From Bdellovibrio bacteriovorus (GTDB lineage: Bacteria; Bdellovibrionota; Bdellovibrionia; Bdellovibrionales; Bdellovibrionaceae), in contig NZ_LUKE01000001.1 in the NCBI RefSeq assembly GCF_001592735.1, positions 434,001 to 498,000 of the forward strand: a DNA stretch of 64,000 bases, in the 5' to 3' direction. Under the pieces are notes generated by a model. The model was given only the letters and a program-made list of their open reading frames with translations. It made no database searches and was not told the DNA's origin. Positions 30,616 through 39,172 of this stretch are shown one piece after another. Both the position numbers and the translations under genes were made by a program. Position 1 is the first letter of the stretch. Every line of letters starts with the position of its first letter.

Positions 30616-30637
30616 AGCCCCGGGTTTCCCCGAGGCT
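30616..30637 (-). terminator. Terminator of the secE-nusG-rpl operon
   Basis: On the minus strand AGCCTCGGG and CCCGGGGCT pair (one G-U) around a GAAA tetraloop, followed by eight T residues. It lies 30 bases after the rplL stop and closes the ribosomal-protein operon before rpoBC. Confidence 0.88.
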
Positions 30638-30666
30638 TCTCAAGTTCTTCACTAGAAGAGCAAAAA

Positions 30667-31035
30667 CTACTTAACAGTAACTTTCGCGCCCGCAGCTTCA
30701 AGAGCTTTTTTGATTTTCTCAGCGTCTTCTTTAGTCGCGCCTTCTTTAACAGCTTTGTTACCAGCTTCAACAAGGGCTTTTGCTTCAGCAAGACCAAGAC
30801 CAGTCAAGCCACGAACTTCTTTAATAACGTTGATTTTGTTGGCGCCAGCGTCAACAAGGATAACGTCAAAAGCAGTTTTTTCTTCAACTGCAGCAGCAGG
30901 GCCTGCGCCAGCAGCAGCTACAGGAGCAGCAGCAGACACGCCCCATTTTTCTTCAAGTTGTTTTACAAGTTCAGCGATTTCAAGAACAGTTTTCGCTGAC
31001 AACGCTTCAATTAATTGATCGTTAGAAAGAGACAT
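30667..31035 (-). CDS. rplL: 50S ribosomal protein L7/L12
   Basis: A 122-residue stalk protein that recruits translation factors to the ribosome. ATG 31035 is chosen with GGAGG upstream ([12 protein letters not shown]). An N-terminal dimerisation domain, an Ala-rich hinge (about residues 36-52) and a C-terminal factor-binding domain ([29 protein letters not shown]) are all present. It is the last gene before stacked terminators; rpoB, its usual next neighbour, is absent here. Confidence 0.97.
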   Translation of the reverse strand: MSLSNDQLIEALSAKTVLEIAELVKQLEEKWGVSAAAPVAAAGAGPAAAVEEKTAFDVILVDAGANKINVIKEVRGLTGLGLAEAKALVEAGNKAVKEGATKEDAEKIKKALEAAGAKVTVK

Positions 31036-31098
31036 TTTAAAATCCTCCAAGGGATATAAATAAATTTATTAATTCAAATCATGTGGCAACAACAAGCA

Positions 31099-31623
31099 CT
31101 ATGCTTGTGGAGCCGCTTCAGTACTAGCACCGCCACCAAGCTTTTCGCCATAAGCTTTCAAGCATCTTGCAAGTGCAGAACCTGAAGCCAAGAACGTAGC
31201 CAATAGTTGCGCGCGAAGTTGATCTTTGCCTGGAAGAGTCGCCAAGAATTTAATCTTGTTGCTATCCAAAGCTTCACCGTCCATTACACCAGTTTTGATT
31301 TGAAGGATTTCAACATCCTTAGCAAAATCAGCCAATGCTTTAGCCGTTGCGTTCACTTCACCGTATGAGAATACGATGGCGTTAGTACCTTTCATTGAAT
31401 TAGCAAATGCTGTATCAATAGCCGGGTGATCTTTGAACGCTCTTTTAGCTAGAGTGTTGCGGACAACTTTCATCTCTGAATCAGCGGCATTCAATTTTTT
31501 GCGCAAGCTTGTCACTTGCTCAACTTTGATACCTTTGAAGTCTACGATGAAAGCTCCTTTAGCCTTACTGAATTTATCAGTAATAACCTTAATCTCTTGC
31601 TCTTTATCTGCGCGAGTGATCAT
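31099..31623 (-). CDS. rplJ: 50S ribosomal protein L10
   Basis: A 174-residue stalk base protein that binds L7/L12 dimers and 23S rRNA, and represses its own operon by binding the upstream leader. ATG 31623 (MITRADKEQ) is preceded by AAAGGAGG; an in-frame start 18 bases further up overlaps this site. [11 protein letters not shown] and the C-terminal helix that binds L12 are recognisable. A long leader with the L10-binding motif lies upstream. Confidence 0.96.
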   Translation of the reverse strand: MITRADKEQEIKVITDKFSKAKGAFIVDFKGIKVEQVTSLRKKLNAADSEMKVVRNTLAKRAFKDHPAIDTAFANSMKGTNAIVFSYGEVNATAKALADFAKDVEILQIKTGVMDGEALDSNKIKFLATLPGKDQLRAQLLATFLASGSALARCLKAYGEKLGGGASTEAAPQA

Positions 31624-31639
31624 AAATGAGCCTCCTTTC

Positions 31640-31818
31640 ATTAGAATTGTCCCACTTTCGTGGGAGCACTGTGCGATACAGTACGGTTTGGAGTTCGCTC
31701 ACAGGAAGTTCGATGGGTTGATCGAACATTTGCTTACAAAACTTTTTGCCTTATCTCGGTAGGCCTCTCACAGTCGAGAGATTAAATTCGAGGATGAAAA
31801 CCTACTGTCTCTGATCGC
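31640..31818 (-). ncRNA. L10 ribosomal-protein leader of rplJL
   Basis: On the minus strand AGAGACAGTAGG (31801-31814) and CCTACCGAGATAAGGC (31748-31763) match the conserved, mutually pairing elements (GTAGG/CCTAC) of the L10(L12)4 mRNA leader. Further stems follow, including TCCCAC-GAAA-GTGGGA right before the rplJ ribosome-binding site. L10-L12 binding here represses translation of rplJL in other bacteria. Confidence 0.8.
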
Positions 31819-31866
31819 AATTTACTTTTTGCACTCCGACTTCGTCGGAGTATTTACTAAAGTTTT

Positions 31867-31892
31867 AGGACCTCAGCTTACGCTGAAGTCCT
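31867..31892 (-). other. GNRA-capped stem-loop between rplA and rplJ
   Basis: AGGACTTCAGC and GCTGAGGTCCT (one G-U pair) form an 11-bp stem with a GTAA loop, directly after the rplA stop. No T tract follows, so it is not a simple terminator. It resembles the rpoB leader hairpin at 6723-6742. It is a candidate RNase III or attenuation site. Confidence 0.6.
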
Positions 31893-31907
31893 ATTTAAAA
31901 ACAATGA

Positions 31908-32618
31908 TTACGTTGTCGCCGCGCCAGCTGCGATTGCTGCTGCGTTTGGCTCAATTTTCACGCCTGGTCCCATAGTTGAAGCTACAGAGATAGAGCGCAT
32001 GTAGATACCTTTAGAAGATGCTGGTTTCGCTTTCACAAGTGCTGATAACAACACCATGAAGTTGTCGCGAAGTTTCGCATCGCCCATTGATTTCTTACCA
32101 ACGCTAGCGTGAACGATACCTGCTTTATCAACGCGGAAGTCTAGCTTACCTTTTTTCTCAGCAGCTACAGCTTCGCCCACGTTCATAGTGACAGTACCGA
32201 TTTTTGGATTCGGCATCAAACCACGAGGTCCAAGAATTTTAGCAACTTTAGAAACAGTCGCCATCATGTCTGGAGTCGCGATACATTTATCGAAATCCAA
32301 CCAGCCGCCTTGGATCTTAGCAACAAGATCGTCAGCGCCTACGAAGTCTGCACCTGCATTTTTCGCTTCAGCTTCTTTCGGGCCTTTTGCGAAAACGACA
32401 ACTTTAACATCTTTACCAAGACCGTGAGGCAATGAGATCGCGCCACGAACTTGTTGGTCAGATTGTTTAGGGTCGATACCTAAACGAACTGCTACGTCGA
32501 CGGACTCGTCAAATTTTGCTGGAGCAGCTGCTACAGCCAATTTGAAAGCTTCATCAACAGAGTATTTTTTTGAAGAATCAACCTTCTTAGAGGCTGCTTC
32601 GAATTTCTTTCCTGCCAT
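31908..32618 (-). CDS. rplA: 50S ribosomal protein L1
   Basis: A 236-residue protein of the ribosomal L1 stalk, also a translational repressor of the rplK-rplA mRNA in many bacteria. The signature [17 protein letters not shown] and the two-domain layout are present and the length is normal. It is 12 bases downstream of rplK. Confidence 0.97.
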   Translation of the reverse strand: MAGKKFEAASKKVDSSKKYSVDEAFKLAVAAAPAKFDESVDVAVRLGIDPKQSDQQVRGAISLPHGLGKDVKVVVFAKGPKEAEAKNAGADFVGADDLVAKIQGGWLDFDKCIATPDMMATVSKVAKILGPRGLMPNPKIGTVTMNVGEAVAAEKKGKLDFRVDKAGIVHASVGKKSMGDAKLRDNFMVLLSALVKAKPASSKGIYMRSISVASTMGPGVKIEPNAAAIAAGAATT

Positions 32619-32630
32619 TGATTACCACCC

Positions 32631-33053
32631 TTATGCGATGTCGATGCCCATGCTTTTAGCCGTACCAGCAACTTGTGACATTGCAGATTCAACTTTTAAG
32701 CAGTTCAAATCAGGCAATTTCGTTGTCGCAATTGTCTTGATTTGTTCGTTATTGATTTTGCCTACTTTGTCTTTTTGAGGTTGCTTGGAACCAGATTCCA
32801 ATTTCAACGCCTTTTTGATCAAAGAAGACACCGGTGGTGTTTTCGTGATGAAAGTAAACGATCTGTCTTGGTAAACAGTGATGATGATAGGGATAATACT
32901 ATCACCCAATGCTTGCGTACGAGCATTGAACTGCTTACAGAATTCCATGATGTTTACCCCGTGCTGTCCAAGTGCCGGTCCAACGGGAGGAGCTGGATTA
33001 GCTTTCCCTGCCGGTATTTGCAGCTTGATCATTCCTGTAACTTTTTTTGCCAT
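32631..33053 (-). CDS. rplK: 50S ribosomal protein L11
   Basis: A 140-residue protein of the GTPase-associated centre. The N-terminal block [24 protein letters not shown] and the C-terminal rRNA-binding domain (AGTAKSMGI) are present. Its Shine-Dalgarno GGAG is inside a CTCCTGCAGGAG palindrome that can sequester it, fitting L1-type autoregulation. Confidence 0.97.
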   Translation of the reverse strand: MAKKVTGMIKLQIPAGKANPAPPVGPALGQHGVNIMEFCKQFNARTQALGDSIIPIIITVYQDRSFTFITKTPPVSSLIKKALKLESGSKQPQKDKVGKINNEQIKTIATTKLPDLNCLKVESAMSQVAGTAKSMGIDIA

Positions 33054-33059
33054 GACCCA

Positions 33060-33071
33060 CTCCTGCAGGAG
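33060..33071 (-). promoter_or_regulatory. Hairpin covering the rplK Shine-Dalgarno
   Basis: CTCC-TGCA-GGAG on the minus strand places the GGAG of the ribosome-binding site in a short stem six bases before the rplK ATG. A TCTGGA/TCCAGA hairpin (33089-33105) lies just upstream. This is the expected place of an L1 operator. Confidence 0.5.
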
Positions 33072-33109
33072 GTTATTAAATTTTCCACTCTGGACCCATT
33101 CCAGAACAG

Positions 33110-33135
33110 AAACGGAATCCCTAAGGATTCCGTTT
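33110..33135. terminator. Hairpin between nusG and rplK
   Basis: AAACGGAATCC and GGATTCCGTTT form an 11-bp stem with a 4-base loop. The T-rich side is on the plus strand, so on the operon strand it is more likely a processing or attenuation site than a full terminator. A second hairpin, AAAGC.CTAC/GTAG.GCTTT, lies at 33155-33178 right after the nusG stop. Confidence 0.5.
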
Positions 33136-33180
33136 AAATATTTTTTAAATATTTAAAGCTCTACGTATGTAGCGCTTTAA

Positions 33181-33714
33181 TTAGTTTTTTTCAACCTGAA
33201 TATAATCTAATTCTACTGGGGTCGGACGACCAAAGATGCTCACAAGAACCTTCAGCTTCGCTTTGTCCTCGTTAACCTCTTCGACAGAGCCCTGGAAGTT
33301 GCTGAATGGACCGTCAATAACGGTTACATTCTCTCCCACAGCGAATTTGACCTTTGGTTTCGGTTTCTCTGAAACACCTGCCATTTGTTGCGTAACGCGT
33401 AAAACCTCAGCTTCTGGGACTTCAGGAGGGCGAGTTTTAGTTCCACCCACGAAGCCAGTCACTTTGGAAGAATTACGAACCAAATGCCAAGTTTCATCGT
33501 TCAAGAACATTTGAACAAAGATATAACCTGGGAAAAATTTACGTGATTTAGTTTGTTTTTGGCCTTTTACGAGCTCCACGACGCTTTCCGCAGGGATCAA
33601 GATCTCTCCGAAGAACTCTTCCATTTTATTGGATTTGATCTTTTCTTCGATGGCCTTTTTAGCCGTGTTTTCACAGCTAGTTTGAACGTTAACGATGTAC
33701 CACTTTTTATCCAT
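33181..33714 (-). CDS. nusG: Transcription termination/antitermination factor NusG
   Basis: A 177-residue NusG. The N-terminal NGN domain ([20 protein letters not shown], then [10 protein letters not shown]) binds RNA polymerase. The C-terminal KOW domain ([19 protein letters not shown]) contacts Rho or S10. The length is normal. It starts nine bases after secE in the standard secE-nusG order. Confidence 0.97.
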   Translation of the reverse strand: MDKKWYIVNVQTSCENTAKKAIEEKIKSNKMEEFFGEILIPAESVVELVKGQKQTKSRKFFPGYIFVQMFLNDETWHLVRNSSKVTGFVGGTKTRPPEVPEAEVLRVTQQMAGVSEKPKPKVKFAVGENVTVIDGPFSNFQGSVEEVNEDKAKLKVLVSIFGRPTPVELDYIQVEKN

Positions 33715-33723
33715 CTATCCGTC

Positions 33724-34101
33724 CTACTTCATAAGGTGGTTAATGATAAAACCCGAAACTAAGTCGAATGTGCTGATGATCACGCTTGAAATAAGAACCA
33801 TGATCACACATGCGATAGTCATTGCCGTCACGTCTTTACGAGAAGGCCATACGATTTTGCGAACCTCAGTAACTACTTCTTCACCCCAAGCCAAAACTTT
33901 TGGATTGAACTGAAGAACCGAGAAAACAACAAGTCCCAAAACAATCGGGAATCCGTGTCTTACAGCATCTGAATCCGTCATTCTTGCAACAACACCAAAA
34001 GCGCCGGCAAAAGCTTTGATCAGAAGAGAGGTTGTTAAAGCGACCAAGATAGCTGCTGTAGCAAAGCTGATTGTCAAAATCTTAGAGTTAGCCTTATCCA
34101 T
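33724..34101 (-). CDS. secE: Preprotein translocase subunit SecE
   Basis: A 125-residue inner-membrane subunit of the SecYEG channel. ATG 34101 follows GGGGAATTA; a longer frame to 34164 would run into the tRNA-Trp gene. It has two extra N-terminal membrane segments (about 8-30 and 48-64), then the conserved amphipathic EVRKIVWPSRKDV and the essential C-terminal membrane helix. The three-helix form is like that of gamma-proteobacteria. Confidence 0.95.
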   Translation of the reverse strand: MDKANSKILTISFATAAILVALTTSLLIKAFAGAFGVVARMTDSDAVRHGFPIVLGLVVFSVLQFNPKVLAWGEEVVTEVRKIVWPSRKDVTAMTIACVIMVLISSVIISTFDLVSGFIINHLMK

Positions 34102-34136
34102 TAATTCCCCGTTTATAATGGTTAAAAACTTAAAAT

Positions 34137-34212
34137 TGGCAGGGGCGGAGGGATTCGAACCCACGACCTAACGATTTGGAGTCGTTCGCTCTACCGCTGG
34201 AGCTACACCCCT
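34137..34212 (-). tRNA. trnW: tRNA-Trp (anticodon CCA)
   Basis: A 76-base cloverleaf including an encoded CCA end. Acceptor AGGGGTG/CGCCCCT, D arm GCTC...GAGC, anticodon loop CTCCAAA and TTCGAAT in the T loop. It lies between tuf and secE, as in the tufB operon of E. coli. Confidence 0.96.
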
Positions 34213-34314
34213 GCATCAAAAAACAAATAAATACACATGCCAAGAAACACCGAGGGGGACCCTCTTGTCAAGGAGTCCCCCGGGTGGTTTTAACTTAGCT
34301 TATTAGCGTTATTA

Positions 34315-35505
34315 CTACTCAAGGATCTCAGTAACTACGCCGGCGCCAACTGTACGGCCACCTTCGCGGATCGCGAAACGCAATTCTTTTTCCATTGCGA
34401 TTGGAGCGATCAACTCTACAGAAACCTCAACGCGGTCACCAGGCATAACCATTTCAGTTCCAGCTTTCAAAGTACAAACACCAGTTACGTCTGTTGTACG
34501 GAAGTAGAACTGAGGACGGTAACCATTGAAGAATGGAGTATGACGTCCGCCTTCTTCTTTAGTTAGGATGTAGGCTTCAGCTTTGAATTTTTTGTGTGGT
34601 TTTACTGTTCCTGGTTTAACAAGAACTTGGCCACGCTCAACGTCTTCTTTTTTAGTACCACGAAGAAGAACACCGCAGTTGTCCCCTGCTTGACCTTCGT
34701 CAAGAAGTTTACGGAACATTTCGATACCAGTCACAGTCGTTTTTTGAGTTGGACGGATACCTACGATTTCAACCTCGTCACCAACTTTAACGATACCACG
34801 CTCTACACGGCCAGTAACAACTGTACCACGACCAGAGATAGAGAATACGTCCTCTACTGGCATCAAGAAAGTTTTGTCAGTAGCACGAACCGGTTCTGGA
34901 ATGTAAGTGTCACAAGCATCCATCAATTTCATGATAGATGGACGACCGATTTCAGATTGATCGCCTTCAAGAGCTTTCAAAGCTGAACCTTTAACGATTG
35001 GAATCTCGTCACCAGGGAATTCGTATTTAGAAAGAAGTTCGCGAACTTCAAGCTCAACAAGCTCAAGAAGTTCTTTATCGTCAACCATGTCTACTTTGTT
35101 CATGAAAACAACTAGAGCAGGTACACCGACTTGACGAGCAAGAAGGATGTGTTCACGAGTTTGTGGCATTGGACCGTCAGCTGAAGAAACAACTAGGATC
35201 GCGCCGTCCATTTGAGCAGCACCAGTGATCATGTTTTTTACGTAGTCAGCATGGCCTGGGCAGTCAACGTGAGCGTAGTGACGTTTGTCAGTTTCGTACT
35301 CAACGTGAGTTGTAGAGATGGTGATACCACGCTCACGCTCTTCTGGAGACTTATCGATTTGATCGTAAGACATCGCTTGAGCTTTACCAGCCGCTGCAAG
35401 AGTAGTAGTGATCGCAGCAGTCAAAGTTGTTTTACCATGGTCGACGTGACCGATTGTGCCGATGTTCACATGCGGCTTATTACGGTTAAATTTCTCTTTA
35501 GACAT
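34315..35505 (-). CDS. tuf: Elongation factor Tu
   Basis: A 396-residue GTPase that delivers aminoacyl-tRNA. G1 [10 protein letters not shown]3 DCPGHADYV and G4 NKVD are present, as are the C-terminal barrel domains ending in [15 protein letters not shown]. The ribosome-binding site GCAGGAGGAA is strong. It lies downstream of four tRNA genes and upstream of tRNA-Trp, the standard order. Confidence 0.98.
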   Translation of the reverse strand: MSKEKFNRNKPHVNIGTIGHVDHGKTTLTAAITTTLAAAGKAQAMSYDQIDKSPEERERGITISTTHVEYETDKRHYAHVDCPGHADYVKNMITGAAQMDGAILVVSSADGPMPQTREHILLARQVGVPALVVFMNKVDMVDDKELLELVELEVRELLSKYEFPGDEIPIVKGSALKALEGDQSEIGRPSIMKLMDACDTYIPEPVRATDKTFLMPVEDVFSISGRGTVVTGRVERGIVKVGDEVEIVGIRPTQKTTVTGIEMFRKLLDEGQAGDNCGVLLRGTKKEDVERGQVLVKPGTVKPHKKFKAEAYILTKEEGGRHTPFFNGYRPQFYFRTTDVTGVCTLKAGTEMVMPGDRVEVSVELIAPIAMEKELRFAIREGGRTVGAGVVTEILE

Positions 35506-35578
35506 TATTCCTCCTGCAGAGATTTATTTTTAAGTCTTAAAACCTTACTTATTTTATCTAACTAATACAAGTAACAAG

Positions 35579-35653
35579 TGGAGCCCATGATCGGAGCCGA
35601 ACCGACGACCTCACCCTTACCAAGGGTGTGCTCTACCACTGAGCTACATGGGC
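35579..35653 (-). tRNA. trnT: tRNA-Thr (anticodon GGT)
   Basis: A 75-base cloverleaf with encoded CCA. Acceptor GCCCATG/CATGGGC, anticodon stem CACCC/GGGTG with loop TTGGTAA. It is the fourth tRNA of the tuf operon. Confidence 0.96.
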
Positions 35654-35668
35654 GTAGCTTCTGAAATT

Positions 35669-35745
35669 TGGAGCGGGAGACGGGTCTCGAACCCGCAACC
35701 CTCTGCTTGGAAGGCAGATACTCTAGCCAATTGAGCTACTCCCGC
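35669..35745 (-). tRNA. trnG: tRNA-Gly (anticodon TCC)
   Basis: A 77-base cloverleaf with encoded CCA. Acceptor GCGGGAG/CTCCCGC, anticodon stem TCTGC/GCAGA with loop CTTCCAA. Confidence 0.96.
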
Positions 35746-35798
35746 CCATCAGAACGCCCGTATCTTCAGTAACCCTATTCTCGGCGAAAACATTCAAA

Positions 35799-35884
35799 TG
35801 GTGGGCAGGGAAGGATTCGAACCTTCGTAAGCGCAAGCTAACGGATTTACAGTCCGTCCCCTTTAGCCACTCGGGCACCTACCC
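35799..35884 (-). tRNA. trnY: tRNA-Tyr (anticodon GTA)
   Basis: An 86-base tRNA with a long variable arm and encoded CCA. Anticodon stem ACGGA/TCCGT with loop CTGTAAA. The extended variable arm is typical of bacterial tRNA-Tyr. Confidence 0.96.
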
Positions 35885-35911
35885 ATTGTGAACGTAATCC
35901 TCAGAAAAAAA

Positions 35912-35987
35912 TGGAGCTGGTTATGGGACTCGAACCCGCAACCTGCTGATTACAAATCAGCTGCTCTACCAATTGAGCTAAACCAGC
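35912..35987 (-). tRNA. trnT: tRNA-Thr (anticodon TGT)
   Basis: A 76-base cloverleaf with encoded CCA. Acceptor GCTGGTT/AACCAGC, anticodon stem GCTGA/TCAGC with loop TTTGTAA. It is the first tRNA after the operon promoter. Confidence 0.96.
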
Positions 35988-36007
35988 ATTACTGAGATAA
36001 CCGAGAT

Positions 36008-36036
36008 GTTTTACGGACAAAACGACCGCCCGTCAA
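36008..36036 (-). promoter_or_regulatory. Promoter of the tRNA-tuf-secE-nusG-rpl operon
   Basis: On the minus strand TTGACG (36031-36036), exactly 17 bases, then TAAAAC (36008-36013). It lies about 20 bases upstream of the first tRNA. Confidence 0.75.
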
Positions 36037-36054
36037 AGATATTTATTTGCCGGA

Positions 36055-36954
36055 TTACGATTTTTTTGTGTTCTCACGCGTCGCGTGCTGACTTGCATGC
36101 TGTCGCAACGTCTCGGTCAATGCCATCGCCGTGGCTACCGAAGCGTTGTAACTTGCAGAGGCACTTGCCTGCGGAATGAACACTAACTCATCACACAGAC
36201 GCTCTGTTGTCACACGCATTCCCTTGTCTTCGGAACCGATCGCCCAGACGACTTTTTCGGGAAGTTTCAAATCAAAGATGGATTTTTCTCCGCGGGGGCT
36301 CAGACCGAAAATCCAATACCCTTTTTCTTTAAGTTCTTCCGCATACTTAGCAAAGTTCGTAGTCTCTTCAACAGGGACATGTTCGACCCCGCCGCAAGCC
36401 ACTTTATGCACAATCGGACTTAGACCCACCGCGCGATCCTCAGGAATCAAAACACCGTCAACTCCCGTAAGCCAAGAAGTTCTCACGATTGCACCTAAAT
36501 TGTGCGGATCTTCGATACCGTCCAAAATCAAAACAATGGATGTATCCAGCTCAGCTAGACCTTGCATATCAAACTCGGGCGCACCCTCAGCAAAAGCCGC
36601 AGCTCCCTGGACCGAAGAACCAAACTTTTCTAAAACCTGGGAGGCTTTCACTTCGATTTTCACTCTCGCCGCCAGTGCCAGATCATTGAGTTCACGCAAC
36701 TCTGCAGAGTCTTCCCACCCTTGACGTAACCACATGCCTTTGATTTGTTTCGGACGAACTTTTAAAACTTCCGTGATTGCATGAGTGCCGATGATCACGC
36801 GCCAGTCGCGCGGGATTTGATTTTCATTGCGACTGCCACCATTTTGGAGGGCGCGCTCACCACCACCGCGACGAGGTCCCCCTTGAGAAGGCCCCCGCGA
36901 AGATTTTTGATTTGATTTATTATTGCTTGAAAATCGAGAGTTATTTTTCTTCAT
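36055..36954 (-). CDS. rlmB: SpoU-type 23S rRNA (guanosine-2'-O-)methyltransferase
   Basis: A 299-residue SPOUT methyltransferase using S-adenosylmethionine. Residues 1-45 are a basic, Gly/Arg/Ser/Asn-rich tail. An L30e-like substrate-binding domain (about 50-120) follows. The trefoil-knot domain has LDGIEDPHNLGAIVRTS and AIGSEDKGM. RlmB modifies 23S G2251, but TrmH-type relatives look similar, so specificity is inferred. It overlaps pyrF by 14 bases. Confidence 0.85.
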   Translation of the reverse strand: MKKNNSRFSSNNKSNQKSSRGPSQGGPRRGGGERALQNGGSRNENQIPRDWRVIIGTHAITEVLKVRPKQIKGMWLRQGWEDSAELRELNDLALAARVKIEVKASQVLEKFGSSVQGAAAFAEGAPEFDMQGLAELDTSIVLILDGIEDPHNLGAIVRTSWLTGVDGVLIPEDRAVGLSPIVHKVACGGVEHVPVEETTNFAKYAEELKEKGYWIFGLSPRGEKSIFDLKLPEKVVWAIGSEDKGMRVTTERLCDELVFIPQASASASYNASVATAMALTETLRQHASQHATRENTKKS

Positions 36955-37660
36955 ACACTGCCATCACAAAATCAGTTGCCGTTTCCTTGATGTCTTTTGC
37001 TTCAAGGATCGGACGACCAACCACCAGGGCCGAGGCCCCTTTGCGAAGAGCTTCTTTAGGACCCATAATGCGTTTTTGATCGCCAGAATCCTGCATACTA
37101 AAGCGAATTCCCGGCGTGACAAGGTAAAGATCCTGGTTTTGTAAAAGGTCCAACTCGTGCGGAGAACAAACCACGCTAGACAACCCCGAAGCCTTTACTA
37201 AACCCGCAAGCTCCGTCACATGCTGGGCAATCGGCTGAGGTTTCATATTCCCAGGAAGCGAGTTTTGATCCCAAGAAGTCAGAATCGTGACGGCTAAAAT
37301 TTTAAAGGGTCTTTTTTGGCTAAGTTCTTTTTCTACCTCAGCCATGCGCTTTAAGGCCTCATGCCCGCTTAAGGCATGCACGGTCACAAGCGACGCTCCG
37401 GCATCGAAACTGGCGCGAACGGCGGCCTCCATTGTCGAGGGAATATCGAAGTGTTTATTATCCAAAAAAATGGGCCCGCGTTGGGCGATTTCTTTGACGA
37501 AATCCATCCCATAACGGAGGCACAAACGGGGTCCGAGTTTAAAACCTCCCACGATTTCCGCTAAGCTGTCGGCGATTTTCAAAGCCTGATCTCGCGTGTC
37601 CACATCCAAAGCAAGAATGATGGGATTTCTCATGGGCTCGGCGCGCAGGTTCTTTTTCAT
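36941..37660 (-). CDS. pyrF: Orotidine 5'-phosphate decarboxylase
   Basis: A 239-residue enzyme converting OMP to UMP, the last step of pyrimidine synthesis. The catalytic Asp-Lys-Asp cluster is in LDNKHFDIPST, and VTPGIR and ALVVGRPI form the phosphate-binding end. GAGGACAC precedes the ATG. The overlap with rlmB implies translational coupling. Confidence 0.95.
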   Translation of the reverse strand: MKKNLRAEPMRNPIILALDVDTRDQALKIADSLAEIVGGFKLGPRLCLRYGMDFVKEIAQRGPIFLDNKHFDIPSTMEAAVRASFDAGASLVTVHALSGHEALKRMAEVEKELSQKRPFKILAVTILTSWDQNSLPGNMKPQPIAQHVTELAGLVKASGLSSVVCSPHELDLLQNQDLYLVTPGIRFSMQDSGDQKRIMGPKEALRKGASALVVGRPILEAKDIKETATDFVMAVYEEK

Positions 37661-37718
37661 GTGTCCTCTTGGTTTTTGCCTAGCATCTCACTAGGAGAGC
37701 TAGGCAGGCAAGAAGAGA

Positions 37719-38006
37719 CTATTTAACTTCGTTTTCCTCTGGCAACGCGGGCTGATTAACGTCATTGCGTCTTTCCATCTCTTCACGCTCTTTGGGAGAA
37801 AGAGGTTTGGTTTTTTTATGTTTATGTTTTTTTTCTTTATGATGCGCTGGAGGAGCTTTGGCCACCTCTTTAGAAGGCTGAGTTGTCTCTAAGCCCTTCG
37901 CATTAGGTCCGGTGGGGGCTGGCGGCGTCACCACCGTGTCAGCAGCATAAACGGCAGGAGCCATAAACATCAAAGCGGCTACAGTTAAAATCACAGGCAA
38001 TTTCAT
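37719..38006 (-). CDS. Small exported Lys/His-rich protein
   Basis: A 95-residue protein with a signal peptide (MKLPVILTVAALMFMAPAVYA). The mature part is disordered-looking: Pro-rich, then a His/Lys cluster (HHKEKKHKHKKTK), then an acidic tail. The His/Lys run could bind metal or anionic polymers. An AAAGGAG site precedes the ATG, and an 8-bp hairpin lies directly upstream in the leader. No family was recognised. Confidence 0.7.
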   Translation of the reverse strand: MKLPVILTVAALMFMAPAVYAADTVVTPPAPTGPNAKGLETTQPSKEVAKAPPAHHKEKKHKHKKTKPLSPKEREEMERRNDVNQPALPEENEVK

Positions 38007-38027
38007 GAGTAACTCCTTTCAAAAGTT

Positions 38028-38051
38028 ATTCCCCCAAGATATCGGGGGAAT
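38028..38051 (-). other. Stem-loop before the small exported protein
   Basis: ATTCCCCC and GGGGGAAT pair around an 8-base loop, ending about 9 bases before AAAGGAG. No T run follows, so it could be a leader structure or a weak end of the pur operon. Confidence 0.45.
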
Positions 38052-38118
38052 CTGAAAGAGAGCATCTAAATGCGAGTGAGCTGTCAGCAAACACCGTGTG
38101 GATTGTTTTTATGTAATC

Positions 38119-39120
38119 TTAAACCCACTTTTGCGTTAACGCGACCTGACCGGTTCCTTTTTTGATGGCACCCAGCTTCCAAGCCTTCACGTTTTTGTCT
38201 TTTAAAAAGCTTAAAACACTTTCAGCGTCTTGTTTTTTCACTAAGACCGTCAATCCAATACCCATATTGAAGGTACGGAAAAGTTCCTCTTGCGGAATAT
38301 CTAAACGACTGACGATGGGTTTAAATACCGGCGCAATTTCAGTGGATGGCGGCCAAGAACTCAAATCGTAATCAAAGGCTTCGCTCATGCGTGGGATGTT
38401 ATCAATCCCCCCGCCCGTCATGTGTGCCGCCGCCAAGATGCTTCCTTGAAATTTTTTGCGCAATTGCGTGAATACTTCGACGTAAATTTTTGTCGGCACC
38501 AAAAGTTGCTCCATCAGCTCCTTTTCGTCGTCTTTCACAAGCTTTCTTAAAAGAGAGTACCCGTTAGAATGAAAACCGCTCGAGGCAATACCAATCATCA
38601 CATCACCTTCGGTCATATTCTTTTCACTGAACATGTCTTTAGGATCAAGGTCACCCACACTGAAACCGGCAAGGTCGTATTCTCCGTCTTGGTAAACGCC
38701 CGGCATCTCTGCCGTCTCGCCACCAACCAAAGCCATTCCCGATTGTTTACAACCGTCCACCATGCCGGCGATCAGCTCTTCACTGACGCGCGTGTCGAGT
38801 TTTCCAAAGGCCATGTAATCTAAAAAAAACAAAGGCTTCGCACCTACACACAAAAGATCATTCACACACATCGCGACAAGATCAATCCCGATGCCGTGGT
38901 GTTTGTTCAACTTCTGACCCAGCTTTAACTTTGTTCCCACACCATCGGTGCAAGCGGCGATGTATTTTTCTTCATTCAACTTGTAAACGGAAGCAAATCC
39001 GCCAATACCGTCTAAGACATTTTCATTAAATGTCGTCGGCACAAGATTTTTGATTCGCTCCACAAAGGCATCCGCCTTGTGAACATCGACGCCGGCTTCT
39101 TTGTAGTCAATTTTTGACAT
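38119..39120 (-). CDS. purM: Phosphoribosylformylglycinamidine cyclo-ligase (AIR synthetase)
   Basis: A 333-residue enzyme closing the imidazole ring (FGAM to AIR, ATP-dependent). The family blocks are DGVGTKLKLGQ, AMCVNDLLCVGAKPLFFLDY, LVGGETAEMPG and HMTGGGIDNIPR. It is the last gene of the pur operon, 52 bases after purH. The length is normal. Confidence 0.96.
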   Translation of the reverse strand: MSKIDYKEAGVDVHKADAFVERIKNLVPTTFNENVLDGIGGFASVYKLNEEKYIAACTDGVGTKLKLGQKLNKHHGIGIDLVAMCVNDLLCVGAKPLFFLDYMAFGKLDTRVSEELIAGMVDGCKQSGMALVGGETAEMPGVYQDGEYDLAGFSVGDLDPKDMFSEKNMTEGDVMIGIASSGFHSNGYSLLRKLVKDDEKELMEQLLVPTKIYVEVFTQLRKKFQGSILAAAHMTGGGIDNIPRMSEAFDYDLSSWPPSTEIAPVFKPIVSRLDIPQEELFRTFNMGIGLTVLVKKQDAESVLSFLKDKNVKAWKLGAIKKGTGQVALTQKWV

Positions 39121-39172
39121 TTTTCTCTCCAGTTAAAAAAACCTAGGTAAATACTTTCTTCCTTCTTTAAAA

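Noticed and set aside
30531-30797. 88-codon Lys/Leu-rich frame over rplL and its terminators
   Set aside because: Shadow of rplL in another frame, running through terminator hairpins.
33724-34164. Longer SecE start at 34164
   Set aside because: It would place coding sequence inside the tRNA-Trp gene; ATG 34101 has a good ribosome-binding site.
34266-34271. TTGACA upstream of tRNA-Trp as an internal promoter
   Set aside because: The hexamer is perfect but lies in the loop of a GC-rich stem after tuf, and no -10 is at the right distance.
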